Positions 1-9,757 of a stretch of DNA of 64,000 bases are shown one piece after another. The stretch spans positions 496,001-560,000 of the forward strand of contig NZ_JAMXKF010000001.1 in NCBI RefSeq assembly GCF_024220585.1, given 5' to 3'. The position numbers and the translations under genes were made by a program. The notes under the pieces are model-generated. The model did no database searches and was not told the DNA's origin. It was given only the letters and a program-made list of their open reading frames with translations. Origin of the DNA: Dyadobacter diqingensis (lineage in GTDB: Bacteria > Bacteroidota > Bacteroidia > Cytophagales > Spirosomataceae). Each line of letters opens with the position of its first letter. Position 1 is the stretch's first letter.

Positions 1-968
1 AATTGCAGGATAAAGTGGGCGAAAAAATCGCCAAACTTGTCCATTCAGAAGCTGCGGTGGTTACATCGGGCGCGTTTTCCGGTATGACATTGGGCCTCGC
101 CGGGATATTGACCGGCATGGATCTTAAAAAAGTACAGCAACTGCCTCATCTGGAATACACTGGTATGAAATCGGAGGTGATCTGCCAGAAAGGTCATGAC
201 ATTGTTTATAACCACGCATTAACCAATACCGGTTGTAAAATGGTCATGGTGGAAACGGTGGAGGAACTTGAAAAAGCAATTAACGAAAGAACAGCTTTGA
301 TGCACTTCCTGCATATCCAGTCGGATCAGGGAAAAATTATGCATGAAGAATGGGTTGCCATCGGTAAAAAACACAACATCCCGACTTCCATAGATATCGC
401 TGCGGACGTACCTCCAGTAGAAAACTTATGGAAGTTTAACGACATGGGTTTCAGTTTCGTAGTCGTTTCGGGAGGAAAAGCCATGCGTGGGCCGCAAAGT
501 GCGGGATTACTCATGGGCAAAAAAGAAATTATTGCTGCCGCGCGTCAGCATATGCCGCCAAGAGGCTTCAATATCGGTCGTGGTATGAAGGTGAACAAGG
601 AAGAGATTCTGGGCATGTTCGTGGCCGTTGAAAAATTCATAAATCAGGATTATAACAAACTTTGGAAAGGCTGGGAAACCAGTGTAGCCTTGATTGAAAG
701 TACAGTCAAAACAATCCCTGGCGTTTCTACACACGTTACTGTAAACCCGCTGGGCAATCACACGCCGACTTTAAAAATCAGCTGGGATGCTTCGAAAACA
801 AAATTCGAAGGAAAGGATCTGATGGAAGCCATGCGCAAAGGAACTCCGTCCATCGAAGTCGGCGGTGGTGGCAAAGATGCTGTGAACGTGACAGCGTGGA
901 TGCTTAAGCCAGGGCAGGACAAAATTGTCGCAACAAGATTAAAAGAAGAACTATCAAAAATATCCTGA
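1..968 (+). CDS. SelA-like PLP-dependent enzyme (5' partial)
   Basis: The reading frame is open at the left edge, so the N-terminus is missing; 321 residues are visible. It looks like the fold-type I PLP enzymes related to selenocysteine synthase SelA and to D-glucosaminate-6-phosphate ammonia-lyase (TIGR01437-like). The motif VVSGGKAMRGP near visible residue 155 contains the probable Schiff-base lysine (K159 of the visible part), and DIAAD at about 131-135 fits the PLP-ring aspartate region. True SelA is unlikely because no selenocysteine genes are nearby and the next gene is a metal-dependent amidohydrolase. In Enterococcus and Aeromonas a SelA-like protein and an amidohydrolase of this type are also neighbours. 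I infer an ammonia-lyase or aldolase-type reaction on an amino-sugar acid or amino acid. Whether it is exported cannot be seen. Confidence 0.75.
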   Translation, partial: LQDKVGEKIAKLVHSEAAVVTSGAFSGMTLGLAGILTGMDLKKVQQLPHLEYTGMKSEVICQKGHDIVYNHALTNTGCKMVMVETVEELEKAINERTALMHFLHIQSDQGKIMHEEWVAIGKKHNIPTSIDIAADVPPVENLWKFNDMGFSFVVVSGGKAMRGPQSAGLLMGKKEIIAAARQHMPPRGFNIGRGMKVNKEEILGMFVAVEKFINQDYNKLWKGWETSVALIESTVKTIPGVSTHVTVNPLGNHTPTLKISWDASKTKFEGKDLMEAMRKGTPSIEVGGGGKDAVNVTAWMLKPGQDKIVATRLKEELSKIS

Positions 969-1086
969 TTGATGAGATCCGAAAACCGGTGAGCAATACC
1001 TTCTGAAATAGTAAAGAGTTAATTGCACGCGGGCTGTCATGATAATGAATTGCAGTAAATAATTAACTATTCCTAAATCCCTTAAT

Positions 1087-2364
1087 ATGAAACGAGTATT
1101 TTTATCCATTTGCCTTCTGGCAAGCTGTTGGAGCATTTCCGCAAATGCCCAGAAATACAGCATCCTGATCAAAGGCGGCCATGTGATCGACCCGAAAAAC
1201 AACATCAATGGCATCATGGATGTGGCGTTGAACGGCGATACGGTAAAAAGCGTGGCCAAAAATATTGATCCGAAACTTGCCCTTCAGGTGGTGGATGCCA
1301 AAGGAATGTACGTGACACCCGGGTTGATTGACATGCACTCGCACAATTTCTTCGGGACAAAAATGGACCAGACTTACAGCAATGGGCCAAATGCACTTCC
1401 GCCGGATGGTTTTACTTTCCGCACGGGTGTTACAACGGTGGTTGATGCAGGATGCGCAGGCTGGAAGTCTTTCCCGGAGTTCAAAAAACAAACGATCGAT
1501 ATTTCCAAAACCCGCGTATTATCATTCCTGAATATTGTCGGAGAAGGTATGCGTGGCGGAACTTATGAGCAGAATATTGCTGATATGGACCCGGTGAATA
1601 CCGCAAGAGTGGCAAAAGAAAATCCTGACTATGTTGTGGGTGTTAAACTGGCCCACTTCAATGGCCATGACTGGACGCCTACCGACAAAGCCGTTGAAGC
1701 CGGTAAACTGGCAAACATTCCTGTTATGATCGACTTTGGCGGAAGCACTCCGGTACTTTCGATTGAAGAATTGTTCATGCAGCATCTCCGCCCGGGCGAC
1801 ATTTTCACCCATTGTTTTGGTCAGCTGTCAAGCCGCGAACCGATTCTGGATGTTAAGACCGGCAAGATAAAACCATTTGTTTACGACGCCCGGAAAAAAG
1901 GAATCCTTTTTGATGTTGGCTATGGCGGGATCAGTTTTGCTTTTTCGCAGGCCATTCCGGCTGTGAAAGGCGGATTTTACCCGAACACGATCAGCACGGA
2001 TATTCACACCGGCAGTATGAACGCAGCCATGAAGGATATGCTGAACGTGATGTCAAAATTCCTTGCCATGGGCATGGATCTGCAAAGTGTTATCAAAGCC
2101 AGTACGTGGGCTCCCGCACAGGCCATTCACCGCGAACAGCTGGGAAGTCTGACGGTTGGCGGCCTGGCCGACGTAGCCATTCTGCGTGTGCTTAAAGGAA
2201 ATTTCAGTATGAATGACACCGGCGTTTTTGGCTTTTTTGATTACACAGGAACCAAAATTACGGGTAAAGAAAAGCTGGAATGTGAGCTTACAATCCGCGC
2301 CGGAAAGGTAGTTTATGACCTGAATGGCATCACCACGCCGATTGTGGTTTCGAAAAGAAATTAA
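1087..2364 (+). CDS. Exported amidohydrolase/deacetylase family metallohydrolase
   Basis: This 425-residue protein belongs to the dihydroorotase-like amidohydrolases (EF_0837/AHA_3915 type). A signal peptide ends around ANAQ at residue 22. The metal-site pattern is complete: HSH at 84-86 (first strand HxH), K187 in VGVKLAHF as the likely carboxylated bridging lysine, H242 in FTHCFG, and D305 in STDIHTG. The family hydrolyses cyclic or acyl amide bonds; members next to SelA-like enzymes are thought to deacetylate N-acetylated substrates. It follows the PLP enzyme after 118 bp on the same strand and precedes an exported RraA-like gene, which suggests a shared pathway outside the cytoplasm. The substrate is unknown. 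Confidence 0.82.
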   Translation: MKRVFLSICLLASCWSISANAQKYSILIKGGHVIDPKNNINGIMDVALNGDTVKSVAKNIDPKLALQVVDAKGMYVTPGLIDMHSHNFFGTKMDQTYSNGPNALPPDGFTFRTGVTTVVDAGCAGWKSFPEFKKQTIDISKTRVLSFLNIVGEGMRGGTYEQNIADMDPVNTARVAKENPDYVVGVKLAHFNGHDWTPTDKAVEAGKLANIPVMIDFGGSTPVLSIEELFMQHLRPGDIFTHCFGQLSSREPILDVKTGKIKPFVYDARKKGILFDVGYGGISFAFSQAIPAVKGGFYPNTISTDIHTGSMNAAMKDMLNVMSKFLAMGMDLQSVIKASTWAPAQAIHREQLGSLTVGGLADVAILRVLKGNFSMNDTGVFGFFDYTGTKITGKEKLECELTIRAGKVVYDLNGITTPIVVSKRN

Positions 2365-2404
2365 AATAGATTTTAGTAAATCAGAGGGTAATTAGCCTTT
2401 ATAC

Positions 2405-2451
2405 TTTGGATTGCAAACCAGTACAGTCATGTAAAAGGTATGCAATCCAAA
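2405..2451. repeat. 11-bp perfect inverted repeat between amidohydrolase and RraA genes
   Basis: TTTGGATTGCA at 2405-2415 is exactly mirrored by TGCAATCCAAA at 2441-2451, with a 25-bp spacer, 39 bp before the RraA start. No T-run follows, so it is not an ordinary terminator. It may be a protein-binding site or an RNA hairpin in the leader of the downstream gene. Confidence 0.45.
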
Positions 2452-2489
2452 TTTAGCTTGTCAGCCCTCAGTAATATCCAATCAACTTC

Positions 2490-3419
2490 ATGAAATTTAA
2501 ATTCATTGCTGCCGCAGCACTTTTATTCAGCCTAAATTTTTCCCGCCAGTCGCAGGCGCAGACCATTTCAAAAGAAGAACTAACTTTCCTTACCTCGGAA
2601 TGGAAAGGTGAAAGATTCCCTGACGGAAGACCGAAAGTTTCCGATGATCTGATTCGCCGCGCGAAGGAAATTGCCATTGAAGAGGCCTGGGTTGTACTTC
2701 AAAATGAAGGGTACAATTGTCAGTTTGATGGTAACTGGAAAATGATCCACCAGGATGTAACCGTGGCTGGTCGCGCGCTTACCGCACAATTTATGCCGTC
2801 CCGTCCAGATATCGAGAAAAACATCAAGGAGCGCGGAGCCAAAAACGGCCGCATTGGAAACACCAATTCCTGGCCTATCGATCAGCTATCCAAAGGTGAT
2901 GTTTACGTAGCGGATGGTTTTGGAAAAATTACCCAGGGAACATTGATTGGCGACAATCTTGGCAATTCAATCTTTGCGAAAACCGGCAATGGTGTCGTTT
3001 TTGATGCTTCTTCCCGCGACCTGGAAGGGTTATCCAAAATTGAAGGATTTAACGCTTTTGTCCGTGACTGGGATCCGTCATATCTGAAAGATGTCGTGCT
3101 TACAGGCCTGAATACGCCAATCCGCATCGGTCGGGCCATTGTGCTTCCGGGTGATCTTGTACTGGCCAAAAGAGAAGGCGTAATATTTATTCCTGCACAT
3201 TTAGTCGAAAAAGTGGTTATAACAGCTGAATTTATTGCCTTAAGGGATAAGTTCGGAATTCTGATGCTGAAAGAAGGGAAATACACACCGGGGCAGATCG
3301 ATAGCCAATGGTCGGATAAACTGAAAGAGGACTTCCTTAAATGGCTTGATAAAAACCCAAAGGAAATCCCGATGAAGCGTTCTGAACTGGACGAATACAT
3401 GAAAAAAAGAACCTGGTAA
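2490..3419 (+). CDS. Exported RraA/HMG-aldolase-fold protein
   Basis: The 309-residue product has a signal peptide ending at SQAQ (residue 24) followed by a RraA/demethylmenaquinone-methyltransferase-like fold. The family motif GDVYVAD lies at 136-142, and the R-D pair of the active site is at R176-D177 in ASSRDLEG. Cytoplasmic relatives are divalent-metal aldolases acting on 4-hydroxy-4-methyl-2-oxoglutarate, or RNase E regulators. The extra N-terminal and C-terminal segments (about 60 and 80 residues) and the signal peptide set it apart from RraA itself. Its neighbours suggest an aldolase or lyase step in the same pathway as the upstream amidohydrolase and PLP enzyme. Exact chemistry cannot be told from sequence. 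Confidence 0.78.
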   Translation: MKFKFIAAAALLFSLNFSRQSQAQTISKEELTFLTSEWKGERFPDGRPKVSDDLIRRAKEIAIEEAWVVLQNEGYNCQFDGNWKMIHQDVTVAGRALTAQFMPSRPDIEKNIKERGAKNGRIGNTNSWPIDQLSKGDVYVADGFGKITQGTLIGDNLGNSIFAKTGNGVVFDASSRDLEGLSKIEGFNAFVRDWDPSYLKDVVLTGLNTPIRIGRAIVLPGDLVLAKREGVIFIPAHLVEKVVITAEFIALRDKFGILMLKEGKYTPGQIDSQWSDKLKEDFLKWLDKNPKEIPMKRSELDEYMKKRTW

Positions 3420-3507
3420 TAAATCTGGGAAGAAAAACGGAAGTATCATTTTCCTTTTTCTTCCTAAAAATGCGTCCGTTTTAAAATTGCATAATTAACA
3501 TATTTTT

Positions 3508-4614
3508 ATGAACATTTATAAGCTATTATCTGGCGTTGCTATTTTGTGCCTCGTCGTTGCGCTTTATCTGGCTGCAACCGGCAATCTTTCTCAGGCGGGT
3601 CCTTTTTTCATTGGTTTTTTCATAGCATTAGCGTTCAGTTTCCGCGGCTCCGATACCCTTAAAGGTTTTACATATACCACCATCATCTTCGCTGCCGTTA
3701 CCACCGCCCTTTATTATCCGCAATATTTTCAGCAGTATAATGGCTTCAAATTTGCCGTGTTGATTACACCGCTGATCCAGCTGATTATGTTCGGTATGGG
3801 GACATCCATGAGCTTTGATGATTTTGTCGGCGTTGTAAAAATGCCAAAAGGCGTTTTCATCGGCGTAGTAAGTCACTTTATTATCATGCCGCTTCTGGGT
3901 TTTACACTGGCCAGTGTCAGTGGGTTTCCGGCTGAAATTGCCGCCGGTATCATTCTCATCGGGTGTTCTCCAAACGGTATGGCTTCCAACGTAATCTCTT
4001 ATCTGGCCAAAGCAAACCTTGCTTTGTCGATAACCATTACGGCTATTTCCACCATGCTTGCGCCGCTGATGACACCAATGCTGATGAAATTATACGCCGG
4101 TGCTTTTGTAGAAATTGATATGCTTCACATGATGTGGGACATCGTCAAAATGGTGATTTTACCCATTGGGGCCGGTTTGATATTTAATAAACTGTTCACA
4201 GGAAAAGCAAAATGGCTGGACGACGCCATGCCTTTGGTTTCCATGTCGGGCATTGCCTTTATTATCGTAATCATTACGGCGGCCGGAAGGGACAGCCTTT
4301 TGACGATCGGACCAACATTGATCCTGCTCGTTCTGATCCACAATCTTTTAGGTTACACACTGGGTTACTGGTCGGGCAGATTGTTCAGAATGAACGAGCG
4401 CGATTGCCGTACGATAGCCATTGAGGTAGGTATGCAAAATGGCGGTCTTGCGTCAGGTATTGCCAAAGAAATGGGGAAAATGGCAACCGTTGGCCTTGCT
4501 CCTGCCGTATTTGGTCCGTTGATGAATATCACCGGATCAATCCTGGCATCCTACTGGCACCGCAAACCAACAGGCGATGAAGCCACTTACGTAGAAACAG
4601 GAAGAGCCCACTAA
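3508..4614 (+). CDS. Bile acid:sodium symporter family transporter
   Basis: A 368-residue membrane protein with about nine to ten hydrophobic segments. The BASS family pattern is visible: MFGMGTSMSFDDF near residue 93, and GCSPNGMASNVISYLAKAN near 151, which is the crossing-helix region that binds sodium and substrate. A second repeat element, EVGMQNGGLASGIA, lies near residue 308. Family members move organic anions with sodium, for example bile acids, pantoate, pyruvate or sulphated compounds. It sits last in the run of four co-directional genes, so it may take up the acid made by the exported enzymes upstream. That role is inferred from position only. Confidence 0.88.
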   Translation: MNIYKLLSGVAILCLVVALYLAATGNLSQAGPFFIGFFIALAFSFRGSDTLKGFTYTTIIFAAVTTALYYPQYFQQYNGFKFAVLITPLIQLIMFGMGTSMSFDDFVGVVKMPKGVFIGVVSHFIIMPLLGFTLASVSGFPAEIAAGIILIGCSPNGMASNVISYLAKANLALSITITAISTMLAPLMTPMLMKLYAGAFVEIDMLHMMWDIVKMVILPIGAGLIFNKLFTGKAKWLDDAMPLVSMSGIAFIIVIITAAGRDSLLTIGPTLILLVLIHNLLGYTLGYWSGRLFRMNERDCRTIAIEVGMQNGGLASGIAKEMGKMATVGLAPAVFGPLMNITGSILASYWHRKPTGDEATYVETGRAH

Positions 4615-4621
4615 AAATGCC

Positions 4622-4680
4622 AGGTATGACGCCCAAGCCCTGAAAGGGCGTCATACCTTCGCATCGGGCAACGCCCGATG
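4622..4680. repeat. Two-hairpin palindromic repeat (REP-like)
   Basis: Two hairpins stand in tandem between convergent genes. The first pairs AGGTATGACGCCC (4622-4634) with GGGCGTCATACCT (4646-4658), a perfect 13-bp stem that contains the inner form GCCC-TGAAA-GGGC. The second is CATCGGGC-AAC-GCCCGATG (4662-4680), a perfect 8-bp stem. No long T-run follows either one. The layout (GCCCTGAAAGGGC hairpin, short spacer, GGGCAACGCCC hairpin) is that of dispersed REP-like elements I know from environmental Bacteroidota. It could also act as a two-way terminator here. Confidence 0.6.
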
Positions 4681-4708
4681 TGATCGTTCCCGCGGTGATA
4701 ATAACGTA

Positions 4709-5212
4709 TTATTCCTCGTCCAGTATCAATTGCATAAAGACAAGGTCAAGCCATTGATCGAATTTAAAGCCGACCTCTCTCAGATACCCCTTATCAACAA
4801 AACCATATTTTTTGTGAAATTCGATACTGCCGCGATTTGCCGCGTCAATACCGGCTATCATCGTATGCAGCCCGGACTCCTTGGCGCGCTGGATCAAACT
4901 TCCCAGCAACTTCCCTCCCACACCCAGTCCTCTTGATTTTTCATCAAGATAAATGGAATGCTCCACACTAAATTTGTATCCTATTTTTGGACGAAATATA
5001 CTATACGAACCGTAACCTACGACTGCCCCCTCGAATTCTGCCACAATAACAGGCATTCCATCGTTAACCATTTTCTCGAACCAGGCTGTTTGTTCTTCCA
5101 GCGTCCGGATCTCGTAATCGTAAATGGCGGTAGAAGTAAGAATGGCATGATTGATTATTTCCAGTATCACGGGTAGGTCCCGCGGAGCAGCATTTCTGAT
5201 AATAAGATCCAT
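4709..5212 (-). CDS. GNAT-family N-acetyltransferase (phosphinothricin acetyltransferase-like)
   Basis: Taking the ATG at 5212 gives 167 residues starting MDLIIRNAAP, which is where GNAT strand 1 normally begins; the frame runs 14 codons further upstream but those residues do not fit the family. The acetyl-CoA loop RGLGVGG lies near residue 104, and NRGSIEFHKKYGF near 133 is the typical motif B region of the Pat/YncA/MddA subgroup. Such enzymes acetylate amino-acid analogues such as phosphinothricin or methionine sulfone. The gene converges on the transporter across the two-hairpin repeat and is divergent from the thiamine operon. Its true substrate is unknown. Confidence 0.85.
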   Translation of the reverse strand: MDLIIRNAAPRDLPVILEIINHAILTSTAIYDYEIRTLEEQTAWFEKMVNDGMPVIVAEFEGAVVGYGSYSIFRPKIGYKFSVEHSIYLDEKSRGLGVGGKLLGSLIQRAKESGLHTMIAGIDAANRGSIEFHKKYGFVDKGYLREVGFKFDQWLDLVFMQLILDEE

Positions 5213-5351
5213 TAAAACCTGATTCAATTTGTGGTGTTTATTTGATAAGGCCAAAGTTACCTGATTATTACCAAAAAATTTACAGTTTATCTTACCTCTA
5301 AAAGCCGGTTTGATTTATTTTTTTTTGAAACTCCATTTTTTGCAATAGCTT

Positions 5352-5440
5352 TACGGAAACTTTAGGGGTGTCCCGTATGCGGACTGAGATAATACCCTTT
5401 GAACCTGATGCAGTTAGTACTGCCGATAGGGAAAAGTAAG
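5352..5440 (+). ncRNA. TPP riboswitch (THI element)
   Basis: The conserved core is easy to read: GGGGTG at 5365-5370, CTGAGAT at 5384-5390, ACCCTTTGAACCTGATG at 5394-5410, then CAGTTAGTACTGCCGATAGGGA to 5431. These match the thiamine pyrophosphate aptamer, including the pyrimidine-sensor CTGAGA and the pyrophosphate-sensor ACCTGAT helices. It lies 76 bp ahead of thiS. No clear terminator hairpin follows, so control is more likely at translation start of thiS than by premature termination; that part is inference. Confidence 0.95.
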
Positions 5441-5515
5441 AGATACTGCTATTGTATCTTAATGAATCTTTCGCAAGGTCCATTCCTGAAGTTTTATTAC
5501 AAAACATGATTCAGA

Positions 5516-5719
5516 ATGGAAATCAGCATTAACCAGCAACGCACAGAAATTCCCGACAACGCTTCGGTTGAAGAACTCGTGTCCGTTTTTTTTTCAAATT
5601 CTACAAAAGGAATTGCCGTTGCCATCAACCAGGCCATTGTCCCCAAGTCCGAATGGCAGGTTCGTCTGCTTAACCCTGACGATAAAGTTACGTTGATCAA
5701 AGCCACTCAGGGGGGATAA
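5516..5719 (+). CDS. thiS: Sulfur carrier protein ThiS
   Basis: A 67-residue ubiquitin-like protein. It ends in TQGG, the C-terminal Gly-Gly that is adenylated by ThiF and carries sulfur as a thiocarboxylate to thiazole synthase ThiG. The body (MEISINQQRTEIPD, EELVSVFF, GIAVAINQAIVPKSEW) matches ThiS of normal length. It is the first gene after the TPP riboswitch and is followed after 94 bp by thiC, so it should be repressed when thiamine pyrophosphate is plentiful. Confidence 0.95.
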   Translation: MEISINQQRTEIPDNASVEELVSVFFSNSTKGIAVAINQAIVPKSEWQVRLLNPDDKVTLIKATQGG

Positions 5720-5795
5720 TCGCTTCCCGAACATTTTCACTCCGAATTATCTGTCACATCGCTGTTGCCGGTCAGGTCTCAATGCCCGTCGATGA

Positions 5796-7697
<1,902 letters not shown>

Positions 7698-8993
7698 ATG
7701 ATACTATTAGCCATATCCGATCCTGAGTTTTTCCCTGACGAGGCTGACATTATCAACAGCCTTTTCAGGGAAGGATTGGTGTGTCTGCACTTAAGAAAGC
7801 CCGCAAGCTCCCCGAATATGCTGAAAGCCATGCTGTCAAAAATCGAACCAAATTTCATGGACAGAATAGCCCTTCACCAGCATCACGATCTGGCGGGTCA
7901 GTTCGGTATAACCAGACTTCACTTTACCGAAAAAGACAGAAAACTTGCTTCTCTGAAAAGTCTGGAAAATTTGAAATCCGCCGGTCATCTGCTGAGCACC
8001 TCGATCCATGAGCTGAACGAAATAAGCAGCCTGTCGACACTTTTCAGTTATACATTTTTCGGACCTGTATTTGACAGCATTTCAAAATCCGGCTACAAAA
8101 GCGCGTTACCCACAGACTTTTTTCTTGATGAAGAAATCAAAAGAATTCCGGTAATAGCGTTGGGCGGGATTGATATTACAAATCTGAAAAAAGTGAAGGC
8201 GATGAATTTTGACGGCGCAGCCGTGTTAGGAACGCTATGGAAAAACCCGCCATCAGCCCCCACCCAATTCAAAAAACTAAAAGCTCAAATAACGCAAAGC
8301 CCCAAAGGAGCGCCCTATCTCAGCCCTGGGTACCACCCTGGGGTTCCGGGCCCGTCAACACATAAGACCATGATCGATAAATTACAATTCATATCCAACC
8401 AAACAAAAGATATATCACATCTGGAAAGTATCAGACTGGCACTGGACGCCGGTTGTAAGTGGATACAGTTGCGAATGAAAAACGAATCCCCGGAAAACAT
8501 TTTAAAAACCGCGCTGGAAGCCAAAATACTGACCGATAACTACCAGTCCAAACTGATCATCAACGACTTTCCCCTGATCGCGAAAGAAGTTGGGGCTTAC
8601 GGTCTGCATTTAGGCTTAAACGATATGCCAATCCCCGATGCAAGAAAAATAGTTGGAAATGAGATGATCATCGGAGGAACAGCCAACACACTGGAAGATA
8701 TCCTGAACCGAATTCATGAAGGTGCTGATTACGTTGGTCTTGGGCCTTTCCGGTTTACCTCAACAAAACAAAACCTGAGTCCGATTGTCGGTTTGGAAGG
8801 CTATCGCTTTTTGCTAAGCACCTTAAAAGAACTTGGTTATTCCATCCCCGTCATCGCTATCGGCGGAATTAATGCCGAAGATATTGCTGCGATAAAACAA
8901 ACGGGAGTTCATGGCGTAGCGATGTCAGGTTCCATCATTGGTGCACCAAACAGAAAAGATCTGGTTCAAAAAATTAACGAAATTGTATGTTAA
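7698..8993 (+). CDS. thiE: Fused TenI-like / thiamine-phosphate synthase ThiE
   Basis: One 431-residue frame contains two TIM-barrel ThiE/TenI domains. Residues 1-200 look TenI-like: they end in the phosphate-binding ALGGIDI and VLGTLWKN segments but keep few catalytic ThiE signatures. Residues 225-431 look like a complete Thi[10 protein letters not shown], a GLHLG segment, [23 protein letters not shown] and IAIGGI. ThiE joins pyrimidine pyrophosphate and thiazole phosphate to thiamine phosphate. The second domain begins with an internal ATG at 8370 that would be a normal thiE start. The linker (about 200-224, rich in Pro and Gly) is encoded by a two-hairpin repeat (see 8299-8343). The 3' end overlaps thiG by 7 bp. 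Two separate genes are the usual layout in related bacteria. Confidence 0.9.
   Translation: MILLAISDPEFFPDEADIINSLFREGLVCLHLRKPASSPNMLKAMLSKIEPNFMDRIALHQHHDLAGQFGITRLHFTEKDRKLASLKSLENLKSAGHLLSTSIHELNEISSLSTLFSYTFFGPVFDSISKSGYKSALPTDFFLDEEIKRIPVIALGGIDITNLKKVKAMNFDGAAVLGTLWKNPPSAPTQFKKLKAQITQSPKGAPYLSPGYHPGVPGPSTHKTMIDKLQFISNQTKDISHLESIRLALDAGCKWIQLRMKNESPENILKTALEAKILTDNYQSKLIINDFPLIAKEVGAYGLHLGLNDMPIPDARKIVGNEMIIGGTANTLEDILNRIHEGADYVGLGPFRFTSTKQNLSPIVGLEGYRFLLSTLKELGYSIPVIAIGGINAEDIAAIKQTGVHGVAMSGSIIGAPNRKDLVQKINEIVC
8299..8343. repeat. Two-hairpin repeat inside the thiE fusion linker
   Basis: Hairpin one is GCCCC-AAA-GGAGC (8299-8311, one mismatch). Hairpin two is CCC-T-GGGT-ACC-ACCC-T-GGG (8324-8342, one T:T mismatch). 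The spacer is about 12 bases. This repeats the plan seen at 4635-4680 (GCCCTGAAAGGGC, spacer, GGGCAACGCCC) although the stems differ in sequence. The reading frame stays open through it and yields a Pro/Gly-rich linker. Most likely a palindromic repeat that entered, or arose at, the junction of the two domains. Confidence 0.55.
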
Positions 8994-9757
8994 AAATAGC
9001 TGATAAAGAATTCTCCTCCCGGTTGTTTACCGGTACCGGAAAGTTCAGTTCCTCACAATTAATGGAAGACGCACTTGTCGCTTCCGGCTCCGAGCTGGTA
9101 ACTGTCGCCTTGAGGCGTGTAGACGTTACGAGCCAGGAAGATGATATCCTGGTACACCTGAAACACCCACAAATCAATTTACTTCCAAATACTTCGGGTG
9201 TCAGAAATGCCAGGGAAGCCGTTTTCGCGGCACAATTGGCAAGAGAAGCACTTGAAACAAACTGGATCAAACTGGAAATACACCCTGATCCCAAATACCT
9301 GATGCCCGATCCGATAGAAACGCTGTTGGCAACGGAAGAGCTGGCAAAACTAGGTTTCGTGATTTTACCGTACATCCATGCTGACCCGGTTTTATGCAAA
9401 CGCCTGGAAAACGCCGGAGCCTCTGCGGTGATGCCGCTTGGCTCTCCGATCGGAAGCAACAAGGGTTTAAAAACCATTGATTTTCTGGAAATTATCATTG
9501 AACAAAGTAAAGTGCCGGTCATTGTCGATGCCGGGATCGGGTCACCTTCTCACGCGGCGCAGGCCATGGAAATCGGTGCCGATGCCGTTCTGGTAAATAC
9601 TGCTATCGCCGTTGCCGGAGATCCCGTGCAAATGGCTGTTGCTTTTAAACTTGCCGTCGAAGCCGGGCGGATGGCTTATCATGCCAGACTCGCCAAACAG
9701 GGAAATTTTGCCGTAGCCAGCAGCCCATTAACAGCCTTTTTAGATGATGAGTTTTAA
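8987..9757 (+). CDS. thiG: Thiazole synthase ThiG
   Basis: The 256-residue TIM-barrel enzyme builds the thiazole phosphate ring from deoxyxylulose 5-phosphate, dehydroglycine and ThiS thiocarboxylate. K95 in [17 protein letters not shown] is the Schiff-base lysine of the family. RLFTGTGKF at the N-terminus, [12 protein letters not shown] in the middle and the phosphate-binding [20 protein letters not shown] and VLVNTAIA segments are all present. It overlaps the thiE fusion by 7 bp and thiH by 14 bp, which points to tight translational coupling. Confidence 0.97.
   Translation: MLKIADKEFSSRLFTGTGKFSSSQLMEDALVASGSELVTVALRRVDVTSQEDDILVHLKHPQINLLPNTSGVRNAREAVFAAQLAREALETNWIKLEIHPDPKYLMPDPIETLLATEELAKLGFVILPYIHADPVLCKRLENAGASAVMPLGSPIGSNKGLKTIDFLEIIIEQSKVPVIVDAGIGSPSHAAQAMEIGADAVLVNTAIAVAGDPVQMAVAFKLAVEAGRMAYHARLAKQGNFAVASSPLTAFLDDEF

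Noticed and set aside
3429-3466. Hairpin GGAAGAAAAA/TTTTTCTTCC after the RraA-like gene
   Set aside because: Stem is AT-rich with a long loop; too weak to call a terminator.
8315-8524. 69-residue minus-strand frame across the thiE linker repeat
   Set aside because: The coincidence with the palindrome makes it look interesting but it has no family features; the plus-strand fusion explains the region.
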